A stretch of 37,463 bases of DNA from Pseudomonas sp. GTDB taxonomy: Bacteria > Pseudomonadota > Gammaproteobacteria > Pseudomonadales > Pseudomonadaceae. The translations under genes and the position numbers were made by a program. Of this stretch, positions 8,601-16,958 are shown piece by piece. The notes below the pieces were generated by a model. It saw nothing but the letters and a program-made list of their open reading frames with translations. It ran no database searches and was not told the DNA's origin. The DNA lies in the NCBI GenBank assembly GCA_017886405.1, contig JAGGNC010000088.1, positions 1 to 37,463 on the forward strand. The letters run 5' to 3'. The number at the start of each line of letters is the position of its first letter. Position 1 is the first letter of the stretch.

Positions 8601-9374
8601 ATGTCGACAGTGCAGACCCTCAGAACTTTCCTCTTCTATCTGTTGTTGTCTTCCAGCGCCTTCGTCTGGTGCACCCTCAGCGTCTTCGTTGCGCCGCTTT
8701 TACCCTTTCGTGCCCGCTACCGTTTCGTCATCCAGTCCTGGTGTCGCTGCGCCACCTGGCTGGCCAAGGTAGTGGTCGGCATCCGTTACGAGATCAAAGG
8801 GCTGGAAAATATTCCCGAGCAGCCCTGCGTGATTCTGGCCAAGCACCAGAGTACGTGGGAGAGTTTTTTCCTCTGCGGCTTTTTCGAACCGCTCAGCCAG
8901 GTGGTTAAACGCGAACTGCTGTACGTGCCGTTTTTCGGCTGGGCCATGGCCATGCTCAAACCGATCGCGATTGACCGCAGCAACCCCAAGGCAGCACTCA
9001 AGCAGCTCGCCAAGCTTGGGCACAAACGCCTAGGGCAGGGCGCCTGGGTCTTGGTGTTCCCAGAAGGCACGCGTATTCCACCTGGCCAGATCGGTAAATT
9101 CAGCCGTGGCGGCGCGGCCCTCGCGGTGAATGCCCACCTGCCGGTGCTGCCGATTGCCCACAACGCCGGTGAGTTCTGGCCCAAGCGCGGCTGGAGCAAG
9201 ACTCCAGGTACCGTCCAAGTGGTTATCGGGCCGCTGATGCACGCCGAAGGGACGGGCCCACGCGCGATCGCCGAGCTAAATGACCGCGCCTTTGCCTGGG
9301 TCAGTCAGGCGCAACACGCTATCGGCTCACTGGATGCACAGAGCCCGGCGCTGGAAACGCCAACATCAGTCTGA
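8601..9374 (+). CDS. plsC: 1-acyl-sn-glycerol-3-phosphate acyltransferase (PlsC/LptA-like)
   Basis: A membrane-bound acyltransferase of 257 residues. An N-terminal hydrophobic helix (FLFYLLLSSSAFVWCTLSVF) is followed by the four acyltransferase blocks. Block I is the catalytic HX4(D/E) in KHQSTWESF, block II is FGWAMAMLKPIAIDR, block III is VFPEGTRIPPG and block IV is LPVLPIAHNAGEFW. It acylates lysophosphatidic acid in phospholipid synthesis. It corresponds to lptA (PA0005), the gene that directly adjoins gyrB in P. aeruginosa (from memory). Here about 12 kb separates it from gyrB. It ends 11 bp from the converging MFS gene. Confidence 0.92.
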   Translation: MSTVQTLRTFLFYLLLSSSAFVWCTLSVFVAPLLPFRARYRFVIQSWCRCATWLAKVVVGIRYEIKGLENIPEQPCVILAKHQSTWESFFLCGFFEPLSQVVKRELLYVPFFGWAMAMLKPIAIDRSNPKAALKQLAKLGHKRLGQGAWVLVFPEGTRIPPGQIGKFSRGGAALAVNAHLPVLPIAHNAGEFWPKRGWSKTPGTVQVVIGPLMHAEGTGPRAIAELNDRAFAWVSQAQHAIGSLDAQSPALETPTSV

Positions 9375-9385
9375 GCAATCTGTAA

Positions 9386-10630
9386 CTAGGGCCCTGGCGT
9401 GCCGTCTTGCGGCATCGACTCCAGCAACACCGAGCCAACCGTGAGCGGTGCTTGCATCTGGAAGCTGGGGCTCTCACCCGTCGCCGGGTAGGGATCGGTG
9501 AGGCGTTTGTACAGTGCATGCACGGCCATCAGCCCGACCATGACCATCAAACTGTAAAAGAAGCTCGCCGGGCCCCAGCGCTCCATGGTCAGTGACACCA
9601 GAAACGGACCGATGCTGGCGCCCATACCGCCCACCAGCAGCAAGGTGCTACTGGCACCGGTGGCTTGGTCGGCCTCCAGTTGGTCGTTGGTCAGCGCCAA
9701 ATAAAGCGCCAGCAGCGGGAAGCAGCACGCGCCGAACAGCAGGGCTAACAGCAGATGGCTGTTATTGCTGGTAAAGCCCAGCAGCGCACTGGCGAGGGCG
9801 AACACCAGCGCCGCGCCAGCGGAAGCGGCGATGACCGTGCGCCGGTCGATGCTGTCCGAGAGCTTGCCCAGTGGCCATTGCAGCAACATACCGCCGAGCA
9901 CCAGCATCGCCATAAACAGCGACACCTCACTGACCTGCATGCCCAGCCGGCTGGCATACACCGCGCCCATGCCGAGCACCATGGCGTAACAGGTGTTGAT
10001 CAGAAACGAGCCAACCAGCCCGGTTGGCGCCAGGCGGTAAAGACTGGCGATGCTCACCGGACGGGCGCTCGCAAACGCCGGCATCGGTGACGCGCTGAGC
10101 AAGATCGGGATGGCAGCCAAGCTGATCAGAATCGAGATCAAGGTAAACAGCTCGAAGCCGGCCGGGTCGGACAGGTTGAGCAAAAACTGCCCCGCGGCAA
10201 GGCCGGCGAGCATGGTGATCATGTACAGCGACAACAACTGACCGCGGTTACGGTTATCCGCCGCCTGGTTCAACCAGCTCTCGGCGACCACGTAAATGGC
10301 CGACACGGAAAACCCGGTAAGCAGGCGCATAAAGCCCCAGACCCAGGGGTCGACCAGCACCGAGTGGACCAAGATGGTCATCGAGGCCAGCGCCGTTAAC
10401 GCGGCGAAGGCACGCACATGGCCGACCCGTTGAATGATCGCGGGCGCACGCAAAGAACCGAGCAAAAAACCCAGGTAATAGGCGGACATCAGCAGGCCGG
10501 TGGCGCGGGTATCAAAGCCCTCCAGCTCAGCCCGCACCCCCAACAGCGTGCCTTGCGCACCGATGCACAAGCCGATGACGCCGAGGCCGAAGAACAATGG
10601 CCACACCGTGCGGACAGTCTGCCGGAGCAT
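9386..10630 (-). CDS. Major facilitator superfamily transporter (YcaD-like)
   Basis: About 414 residues with twelve predicted membrane helices. MFS signatures include RAELEGFDTRATGLLMSAYYLGFLLGS near residues 30-56 and the loop motif LQWPLGKLSDSIDRRTV in the second half. I chose ATG 10630 because AGGGGGT sits 5 nt before it; the open frame extends to 10648. It lies downstream of dddD on the same strand, separated by about 150 bp holding two strong hairpins, so co-transcription is not assured. The substrate cannot be read from sequence. It might be an exporter or importer linked to DMSP catabolism, or a bystander carried in with the block. Confidence 0.85.
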   Translation of the reverse strand: MLRQTVRTVWPLFFGLGVIGLCIGAQGTLLGVRAELEGFDTRATGLLMSAYYLGFLLGSLRAPAIIQRVGHVRAFAALTALASMTILVHSVLVDPWVWGFMRLLTGFSVSAIYVVAESWLNQAADNRNRGQLLSLYMITMLAGLAAGQFLLNLSDPAGFELFTLISILISLAAIPILLSASPMPAFASARPVSIASLYRLAPTGLVGSFLINTCYAMVLGMGAVYASRLGMQVSEVSLFMAMLVLGGMLLQWPLGKLSDSIDRRTVIAASAGAALVFALASALLGFTSNNSHLLLALLFGACCFPLLALYLALTNDQLEADQATGASSTLLLVGGMGASIGPFLVSLTMERWGPASFFYSLMVMVGLMAVHALYKRLTDPYPATGESPSFQMQAPLTVGSVLLESMPQDGTPGP

Positions 10631-10691
10631 GCACACCCCCTGAGGCATTAAGCGCCTGAGCAGTGCCGCCAGGCGCAGGATTAGAAATGAG

Positions 10692-10765
10692 CGAACGGCT
10701 GCGCGGGAAAACCGCTGCAGCCGTTCGGGTCAATCAGGTGGAACGGACGGGCATTGGCCCGTCCG
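10692..10765 (-). terminator. Two strong hairpins between dddD and the MFS gene
   Basis: Two hairpins follow the dddD stop. The first (10744-10765) is a perfect 9-bp stem CGGACGGGC/GCCCGTCCG with a 4-nt loop. The second (10692-10727) has a 10-bp stem CGAACGGCTG/CAGCCGTTCG extended by an inner CGCGG/CCG(C)TG part. Neither is followed by a long T-tract. They may attenuate transcription from dddD into the MFS gene or protect the dddD mRNA end. Confidence 0.55.
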
Positions 10766-10779
10766 CTGCTGCGGTGTCC

Positions 10780-13293
10780 TCAGCTCGGCAAGAACTCCTT
10801 AGCCCAGCCCAGACTGGCGATATTGCGTTCGATCATCGACTCAACCTCAGCCGCGCTGTAGCCCATGTCAGCCAGCACTTCGCGGGTGGAATGACCCCAG
10901 CGCTCTGGCAGGCTAACTGCTTTGATGCTGGCCTCACTCGGGCGGATCGCCAGGTGGTCGATCTGGGTCAGGCAATGGCCACTCGGGTGCTCGGGGTGGA
11001 CCGAGAAGGCGACGCTGCCCAGGTCGATACCGACCGTGCCATCCCCTTCACGGCTGTACAGCTCGCGCAGGGTTTCGATAGACAGCGGTTCTGCGGCGGC
11101 AATATCAGCAGCCTGCAGCAGCTCCGCCCAGTAAGCCGCCGGTGCCGCTTGCAGCGCGGTTTTGAGGAACTCGCCAACATTGGCTGCAGCGCTAATCCCG
11201 GCCAGGCCTTCGATGCGCTCAAGCTGCGCCACCTCGGCCGGCTTGGAATCGAGATAGAGCCAGCCCTCAGACGTCTTATAGAAGTGTGATAGGGCATTGT
11301 GGCCCAGCACTTCGCGGCCAGATGGCTCATTGAACGGCGCGCGTCCGGCGTAATCGAAGGCGAACGACAACTGCGCCAGGTTGGTGACCGCCGACAGCGA
11401 GGTACGCGAGCGGGTGGCTTGGCCGGTTTTCATCTTGTGGTAGATCGATACCGCCATGCCCAGGCCGGCCGCGAAGCCACAGTTAACGTCCAGGGTGCCG
11501 AGGTGCGCGTGCTCCTCTGGCGTCTGCGGGCCACCGAAGCGGCTCATGATGCCGCTGTGGGCCTGGATGATGTCGTCATAGCCGATGTAGTTGCTCTTCG
11601 GCCCAGGCAGCGGGCCACCGAGGCAGTCGAGACGGCAGAACAATACACCCGGATTGACCGCTTGCAGGCTGTCGTTATCCAGCCCCAAGGATTTCAGCTG
11701 ACGCTCAGGGGCGTTGATCACCACCATGTCGACCGAGCGCACCAGGCGGTTGAACACCTCGCGACCTTCCTCACTCATGATGTCGACTAGCGCGCTGCGC
11801 TTGCCCATGCCGGTCTGGAAGTTAAACAGGGTGCCGATCAGTGGGTCGTACATCGGTTTAACGGTGTCGAGCTTGATCACCTCGGCGCCAAAACGAGCGA
11901 GGAAGGCGGTGGAATGCGGGCCAGCGATCACGTTGGTCAAATCGAGGATGCGAAAACCGTCGAGCCAACCGGCGTCGCTGATTGGCTGCACCGCCTCACC
12001 GACCGGATACGTCGGCGGATGAGCGGCCGCGACGTCACGTAGCTCGGCCAGCGCTTCGGCGAAACTGACGTTCTTGCGCGGCCGTGGCGTGACCATCTGC
12101 TCGGCGTACTCTTCCAGCCAGGTAAACGGCCCGGGTTGTTTCATCAGGCCGTACTCGGGGTCGTTAACCTCGACGATCAAGCCGGCCGTGTTGGTGTGCA
12201 CGTGGTTGACCCACTCTTGCGTAGTGCGATGCGGCGCGCCGGGGATCTGCCCTTCGCCGAAGATCGTGCCCCACTCTTCAGACGTCTTGGTCAGGAAGGC
12301 CTGCTTCATCTTCGCCGAGATATGGTCAGCCCATTTCTTCGGCAGCGGGTAGACGCCGATCGAGGTTTCGCCGTCCCACTCACTGAGCGGCGCATGCAGA
12401 TCGTTGACTTCCGGCAGCCCATCGGCGACCAGCTCGTCATACACCCCCAGTACCTGCAGGGCACGCTTGGCGTGGTTACGGTGCGACGGGCAGACGCAAT
12501 AGAACATGCGCCCGTCGGCACATTTGTAGGTGCGGTAGAAGGGGTCGAGGTATTCCTGCAGGTCCTCGTAGGTCAGGTCCATGACAATGTTGTTGGCCTT
12601 GCGGTGCTCGATTTCCAGCTCACGCATGGTCTTGTAGCGCTCGGGCAGGCCCTCGATGACGTAGGAGTTGTACGACAGGCCTTCCATCAGCGCGGAAATT
12701 ACCGGTACTTCAATCGCATCACCACGGCCAGTGCGCTCGCGGGCTTGCAGGGCCAGGGCGACGGAGGCGGCCGCCAGAGTAGTGGCGTAGGCCGAGCCCA
12801 GCGGCAGCGGCGAGAAGCTTGGGTTGAGGCCCAGCAGCACGCGGTTGAAGCCCATGTCAGTGAAGGCACCGGCAGTGGCAGCCACCACGGCCTCAGTGGC
12901 TTTCCAGTCGCGGCGCAGCTCATCGTTGCTGGCAAAGCCGGGCACCGACAGGGTGATCAGTTCCGGGCGGGCTTCACGCAGCTTATTGAAGTCGATACCG
13001 AGCTTCTGCATAACGCCAGGGCGGAAGCTTTCAATCACGATGTCCGCCTGTTCAATCAGCGCCAGCGCCTGAGCCAGGCCTTCGGCTGACTTGAGGTCCA
13101 GACGCAGGCAGCGCTTGTTACGGTTGAGCACGGCATTAGCCGGGTGATCCCACTGCGGGCCCTGCGGCGGGTCGATGTGCACCACACTAGCGCCCAGGTC
13201 GGCGAGGGTCATGGCCGCGGCTGGGGCGGCGATCTGCTGGCCGAAGTCGACAACGCGAACACCGGTCAAAGGCAATTGATTGTTGTTGTTCAT
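10780..13293 (-). CDS. dddD: DMSP CoA-transferase/lyase DddD (dimethyl sulfide-releasing)
   Basis: A protein of 837 residues made of two tandem class III CoA-transferase (CaiB/BaiF) domains, about 1-410 and 440-837. The N-terminal domain begins GVRVVDFGQQIAAPAAAMTL and the second begins FRILDLTNVIAGPHSTAFL. This tandem architecture and length are characteristic of DddD. In the second domain LGTLDVNCGF puts an Asp at residue 602, the position I recall for the acylated nucleophile of Marinomonas DddD; the equivalent site in the first domain is not an obvious Asp. DddD uses acetyl-CoA to make DMSP-CoA and cleaves it to DMS and 3-hydroxypropionyl-CoA. ATG 13293 (AGAGGG ribosome site) is preferred over an upstream ATG at 13335. 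It is divergent from dddTBC, as in known DMSP loci. The alternative, a carnitine CoA-transferase, would be half this length. Confidence 0.93.
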   Translation of the reverse strand: MNNNNQLPLTGVRVVDFGQQIAAPAAAMTLADLGASVVHIDPPQGPQWDHPANAVLNRNKRCLRLDLKSAEGLAQALALIEQADIVIESFRPGVMQKLGIDFNKLREARPELITLSVPGFASNDELRRDWKATEAVVAATAGAFTDMGFNRVLLGLNPSFSPLPLGSAYATTLAAASVALALQARERTGRGDAIEVPVISALMEGLSYNSYVIEGLPERYKTMRELEIEHRKANNIVMDLTYEDLQEYLDPFYRTYKCADGRMFYCVCPSHRNHAKRALQVLGVYDELVADGLPEVNDLHAPLSEWDGETSIGVYPLPKKWADHISAKMKQAFLTKTSEEWGTIFGEGQIPGAPHRTTQEWVNHVHTNTAGLIVEVNDPEYGLMKQPGPFTWLEEYAEQMVTPRPRKNVSFAEALAELRDVAAAHPPTYPVGEAVQPISDAGWLDGFRILDLTNVIAGPHSTAFLARFGAEVIKLDTVKPMYDPLIGTLFNFQTGMGKRSALVDIMSEEGREVFNRLVRSVDMVVINAPERQLKSLGLDNDSLQAVNPGVLFCRLDCLGGPLPGPKSNYIGYDDIIQAHSGIMSRFGGPQTPEEHAHLGTLDVNCGFAAGLGMAVSIYHKMKTGQATRSRTSLSAVTNLAQLSFAFDYAGRAPFNEPSGREVLGHNALSHFYKTSEGWLYLDSKPAEVAQLERIEGLAGISAAANVGEFLKTALQAAPAAYWAELLQAADIAAAEPLSIETLRELYSREGDGTVGIDLGSVAFSVHPEHPSGHCLTQIDHLAIRPSEASIKAVSLPERWGHSTREVLADMGYSAAEVESMIERNIASLGWAKEFLPS

Positions 13294-13466
13294 TTCACTG
13301 ATCCCTCTAGAAGCGCGCCAGCCTGCGGCAATCAATAGCCCGACTGGACATAGTGTGAGTGTTCAGCGCGCCGTGAGCACGGTGCCGATTACTAAGAGCC
13401 GAAGAGCAAACCGCTTACTTATAGGCGCGTGGAATAACAAACTTATATATTGGCTATACCACCAAG

Positions 13467-13477
13467 TTGATAATCAA
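13467..13477. promoter_or_regulatory. Candidate LysR-type operator TTGATAATCAA
   Basis: A perfect 5-1-5 palindrome embedded in a longer imperfect dyad (CAAGTTGAT/ATCAAGTG). It lies just upstream of the AT-rich -10-like element oriented toward dddD, roughly at the -35 to -45 position. LysR regulators bind T-N11-A dyads in such places, and a LysR gene (dddR) is in the locus. This is a positional inference only. Confidence 0.45.
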
Positions 13478-13901
13478 GTGTCTGTTACCCGTGACGCTGA
13501 TTAGTTGTGGCCATTATTTCGGTAGAGCCGATACTAGAAATGAATAGCGCGGGCGGCCAGCAATAAAAAATAGTCCTTAGGCAGGGTTTTATTTATGGCT
13601 GGCGTGGGCAGCGCCGCACGCGGGTAGGCGACTGCCCCAGCGGGTGCCTGTGCGCGCCGAGCAGTCTGGCGTGATGGCCATGTGAAACCGCTCAGTCATA
13701 AAAAAACCAGGGGCAAAGGTCGTTATTTTTTTGCTTCTCCTCACGCTTTATCTTCGTAATGATAGGTTTCGTATCGATTTGAAGGCTTTTCTGACTCAAA
13801 CGCTACGCGTGGCAGGGCTCGACCGGACAGCACGCACAACCTGACTGCCCATGCAGGAGTGCGCTGAGATATGCCCGGTGGAGCTTGCAGGTTCTCACAT
13901 G

Positions 13902-13922
13902 ATCCGCGTGATCGACGCGGAT
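13902..13922. promoter_or_regulatory. Inverted repeat upstream of dddT
   Basis: The arms ATCCGCG (13902-13908) and CGCGGAT (13916-13922) are perfect 7-bp matches with a 7-nt spacer, about 30 bp before the leader ORF. It could be an operator for DddR or the IclR protein, or an RNA hairpin in the dddT leader. No T-tract follows, so it is not a terminator. Confidence 0.4.
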
Positions 13923-13954
13923 GCGAGAGTTAACCAACAGCTAAGAGGTTTAGG

Positions 13955-14002
13955 ATGACAATAAATATAAGAAATTCGCAGATACAGAGGATCAGGCAAT
14001 GA
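13955..14002 (+). CDS. Possible 15-codon leader peptide ending on the dddT start codon
   Basis: ATG 13955 is preceded by AAGAGG with about 6 nt spacing, a better ribosome site than many real genes here. It encodes MTINIRNSQIQRIRQ and stops at TGA 14000-14002, overlapping the dddT ATG as ATGA. The dddT ribosome site lies inside it, so translation could be coupled to, or governed by, this leader. It contains no run of a single amino acid that would suggest classic attenuation. It could be chance, but the start signal, frame and exact overlap together are notable. Confidence 0.4.
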   Translation: MTINIRNSQIQRIRQ

Positions 14003-15627
14003 CCCAGCACATAAACAAATTGCCTACGTCCGGGCTACTTGCAGGGGCCAGTCCAATTATGTCGATTGGTTCGGCTTTATTGGTGATGGCCTTTGTATTG
14101 TTTACCGTCCTCCAACCGGAATATGCCGGCACCGTATATGGTGCAGCCAAAGACTTTATTTCAAATAATCTGGGCTGGTATTACATCGGCTTAATGAGCT
14201 TCTTCTTATTTGTAGCGGCTTGGTTGAGTTTTAGCCGTTATGGAAACGTTCGCTTGGGCAAAGACACTGACCGCCCGGAGTTCAGTAATTTCTCTTGGTT
14301 CTCAATGCTGTTCGGTGCCGGTATCGGCATTGGTATTCTGTTTTGGAGCATTGCCGAACCTATCTACCACTTCCAGGGTACGCCGCTGATCAGTGAGGCG
14401 CAGAAGATGACTGCAGAGGCCGCACAAGTGGCCATGCGCATCTCGATCTTTCACTGGGGGCTACATGGTTGGGGGCTGTTCGCGGTATTCGGGCTGATCC
14501 TGTCCTACTTTGCATATCGCAAGGGCTTGCCGCTGTCGATTCGCTCCAGCCTCTATCCCATCCTGGGCGAGCGCATTTACGGGCCGCTGGGGCATGCCGC
14601 TGATCTGCTCGCCGTATTCGGTACGGTATTTGGTATCGCCACCTCGCTCGGTCTGGGCGCGCAACAAATGAACGCCGGGCTGAATTTCCTGCTGGGCTTC
14701 GAGGTGTCGGTAGGTAACCAGATTCTGCTGATCGCGGTGATTTCGGTGATCGCCACGGCCTCGGTACTCAGCGGCGTGAACAAGGGCATTCGCATGCTCA
14801 GCGAACTGAACATGCACCTGACCATCCTGATTCTGGCGCTGTTCGTGATCTTCGGCCCAACGGCCTACCTGCTCGGTGCCTTCGTCACCAACACCGGTGA
14901 TTACCTGGCACATGCGGTGCAACTGGGCCTGTGGGTCGACCCGGACCCTAAAAGCGAATGGCAGGGCTGGTGGACCATCTTCTACTGGGGCTGGTGGATC
15001 GCATGGGCACCCTTTGTCGGCATGTTTATCGCGCGTATATCCAAGGGTCGCACCCTGCGTGAATTTGTCCTCGGTGTGCTGATCGCACCGACTGTTCTGG
15101 CCACCTTCTGGATCACCATCTTCGGCAACAATGCGATCTTTATCGAGCTGTTCGGCGGGGGCGGCGTGGTGGCGGCGGTCAATGACGACATCACCATGGC
15201 ACTGTTCAAGACCATTGAACTGATGAGCCTGGGTCAGTGGTTGACTATCCTTATGTCGGGCATTTGCACGCTGATGTTGGTGACCTACTTCGTCACCTCG
15301 GCTGACTCGGCGACCCTGGTGATCTGCACCCTGATCTGCATGGGCGACAAGCACCCACCGGCGCGCTACCGGATCTTCTGGGGCCTGGCGATTGGTGCGG
15401 TGGCGGCGGTGCTGCTGCTCGCGGGTGGCCTCAAGGCCTTGCAAACGGCTTCAATCGTGGCGGCGCTACCGTTCTCCTTCGTCACCATTCTCGCCACCTA
15501 CGGTTTCTTCAAATCGCTGCGCCAAGATGTTGCACAGAGTGATGCGGCAGCCCGTCGTAAGCTTAGCGATAGCCAACAGGCATCCGTGACCCACAAACCG
15601 ACCGTCACAGCGGCGGCCATACGCTGA
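13999..15627 (+). CDS. dddT: BCCT-family transporter, probable DMSP importer DddT
   Basis: A 542-residue betaine/choline/carnitine transporter with twelve predicted helices. The BCCT substrate-site motif appears as FGAGIGIGILFWSIAEP near 105-121. The family signature FYWGWWIAWAPFVGMF followed by IARISKGRTLREF lies near 327-355 and includes the conserved Trp cluster of the cation-binding site. DMSP is a sulfur analogue of glycine betaine, and dddT encodes this family in known DMSP clusters. ATG 13999 has an AGAGGA ribosome site. It is first of dddT-dddB-dddC and divergent from dddD. Seen alone it could be a glycine betaine or choline importer; the neighbours decide the call. Confidence 0.9.
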   Translation: MTQHINKLPTSGLLAGASPIMSIGSALLVMAFVLFTVLQPEYAGTVYGAAKDFISNNLGWYYIGLMSFFLFVAAWLSFSRYGNVRLGKDTDRPEFSNFSWFSMLFGAGIGIGILFWSIAEPIYHFQGTPLISEAQKMTAEAAQVAMRISIFHWGLHGWGLFAVFGLILSYFAYRKGLPLSIRSSLYPILGERIYGPLGHAADLLAVFGTVFGIATSLGLGAQQMNAGLNFLLGFEVSVGNQILLIAVISVIATASVLSGVNKGIRMLSELNMHLTILILALFVIFGPTAYLLGAFVTNTGDYLAHAVQLGLWVDPDPKSEWQGWWTIFYWGWWIAWAPFVGMFIARISKGRTLREFVLGVLIAPTVLATFWITIFGNNAIFIELFGGGGVVAAVNDDITMALFKTIELMSLGQWLTILMSGICTLMLVTYFVTSADSATLVICTLICMGDKHPPARYRIFWGLAIGAVAAVLLLAGGLKALQTASIVAALPFSFVTILATYGFFKSLRQDVAQSDAAARRKLSDSQQASVTHKPTVTAAAIR

Positions 15628-15629
15628 GT

Positions 15630-15664
15630 GAAAACACCCTGCGGGCTTGGGTCTGCGGGTTTTC
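15630..15664 (+). terminator. Intercistronic hairpin between dddT and dddB
   Basis: The arms GAAAACaCCctGC and GCGGGTTTTC pair with two bulges immediately after the dddT stop, ending in TTTTC. It looks like a weak terminator or processing site that could lower dddB-dddC expression relative to dddT. The 112-bp gap to dddB fits this. Confidence 0.45.
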
Positions 15665-15739
15665 AAACGATGAATACGGCAGGGGACCCGCATGCACTGC
15701 GCGCGCCACTGCCTGTTACCCGGAAATAGCGGAGTTGCC

Positions 15740-16897
15740 ATGTCCACTCAAGTAATACTGCCTCGCATCATGCAGATTGGCGAGAACGCCAGCCAGGACA
15801 TTCCGGTCGTCATGACCAACCTGGGCTGTAAACGGCCGCTGATCATCACCGATAAGATGATGGTCAAGTTGGGTTACGCCGCGGCTATCCAGGCGCGTCT
15901 GGCGGCGCATGACATCCAGGCGGAAGTGTTCGATGAGACGGTGCCGGAGCCAACTGTGGCGTCGATCCAAGCCGGTGTAGCGAAAGCGCGGGGTGGCGAT
16001 TACGACTGCATTATCGCTCTCGGTGGCGGCAGCCCAATCGACAGCGCCAAGGCCATCGCTATCCTCGCCAAGCATGGCGGCGAGATGCGCGACTACAAGT
16101 TCCCGCGCATCGTCGTTGAGTCCGGCTTACCGATCATTGCCGTGCCCACCACTGCCGGCACCGGTTCTGAAGTCACCCGGGTGACCATCATCGCCGATGA
16201 GAAAACCGACGAGAAAATGCTCTGTGTCGGTATTGGTTTTATGCCAGTAGCGGCGTTGATCGATTTCAGCCTGACCCTCAGCTTGCCGCCACGCATCACC
16301 GCCGACACCGGCATCGATGCGCTGACCCACGCCATGGAGGCTTACGTCAGCAAGAAGGCCAGCCTCTACAGCGATTGCCAGGCACTGCAGGCCATGCGCC
16401 TGATCGCGCCAAACCTGCGCCGTGCTTACCACGATGGCGCAGACAAGACGGCGCGCGAAGCGATGATGCTCGGATCGACCCTGGCTGGGGTGGCGTTTTC
16501 CAACGCCTCGGTGGCCTTGGTCCACGGTATGAGCCGGCCGATTGGTGCGCATTTTCATGTGCCCCACGGGCTATCCAACGCCATGTTGTTGCCCAGTGTG
16601 ACGGCGTTTTCCATCCCGGCTGCCGTCGAGCGCTACGCCGATTGCGCCCGCGCCATGGGCGTGGCCACTGCCGCCGACAGCAATGAAGTGGCCAATACCA
16701 AGCTGCTCGCCGAGCTGCGCGCGCTCAACGATGAGTTACAAGTGCCCACGCCCGAGCAGTTCGGTATCGACCGCGAGCAGTTCTTCGCACTGCTGCCGGT
16801 GATGGCCGAGCAGGCGCTGGCCTCCGGTTCGCCGAACAACAACCCACGCGTACCTACCGCTGACGAGATCATCGAGATCTACAAGCAGCTCTGGTAA
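15740..16897 (+). CDS. dddB: Iron-containing alcohol dehydrogenase DddB (3-hydroxypropionate oxidation)
   Basis: A group III, Fe-dependent NAD(P)-linked alcohol dehydrogenase of 385 residues. GGGSPIDSAK (95-104) is the nucleotide-binding turn. The metal ligands are visible as Asp193 and His197 (GIDALTHAMEAY), His262 (VHGMSRPIG) and His276 (HFHVPHG). Start ATG 15740 has GGAG 6-7 nt upstream; the frame is open further up but without a ribosome site. In DMSP loci DddB is thought to oxidise the 3-hydroxypropionate made after DddD to malonate semialdehyde. It is followed 61 bp later by dddC in the same direction. On sequence alone it could act on other short alcohols. Confidence 0.9.
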   Translation: MSTQVILPRIMQIGENASQDIPVVMTNLGCKRPLIITDKMMVKLGYAAAIQARLAAHDIQAEVFDETVPEPTVASIQAGVAKARGGDYDCIIALGGGSPIDSAKAIAILAKHGGEMRDYKFPRIVVESGLPIIAVPTTAGTGSEVTRVTIIADEKTDEKMLCVGIGFMPVAALIDFSLTLSLPPRITADTGIDALTHAMEAYVSKKASLYSDCQALQAMRLIAPNLRRAYHDGADKTAREAMMLGSTLAGVAFSNASVALVHGMSRPIGAHFHVPHGLSNAMLLPSVTAFSIPAAVERYADCARAMGVATAADSNEVANTKLLAELRALNDELQVPTPEQFGIDREQFFALLPVMAEQALASGSPNNNPRVPTADEIIEIYKQLW

Positions 16898-16958
16898 GCC
16901 GTTTTCTTTGCCATTTCTGGCGGTCAACCACCAGCCCCCTTATTGAGGAACACCCGCG

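Larger units (their letters stand above)
13294..13998. promoter_or_regulatory. Divergent regulatory region between dddD and dddT
   Basis: About 700 bp with no supported gene apart from a 15-codon leader ORF at its right end. It is more A+T-rich than its flanks around 13390-13600 and 13700-13760. It holds a LysR-type dyad (13467-13477), an AT-rich -10-like element facing dddD (CTTATATAT at 13442-13450, TATAAG on the minus strand), and a perfect 7-bp inverted repeat at 13902-13922 just upstream of dddT. The length is generous for two divergent promoters and leaves room for binding of both DddR and the IclR protein. No sigma-54 site was recognised. Confidence 0.65.

Noticed and set aside
12136-13089. 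317-codon plus-strand open frame inside dddD
   Set aside because: It is antisense to DddD in the codon-mirrored frame of a high-GC gene, with Arg/Gln/Val-rich shadow composition.
10780-13293. The CaiB-type gene as a carnitine/crotonobetaine CoA-transferase
   Set aside because: Such enzymes have a single domain of about 400 residues. This one has two fused domains and DMSP-type neighbours, which fits DddD better.
13731-13760. TTGCTT...TAATGA as a dddT promoter
   Set aside because: The spacing is about 20 bp and both hexamers are poor, so I did not call it.
14461-15444. 327-codon minus-strand open frame inside dddT
   Set aside because: Antisense to a clear BCCT transporter; very rich in Gln, His, Arg and Asp, as expected from the complement of membrane-helix codons.
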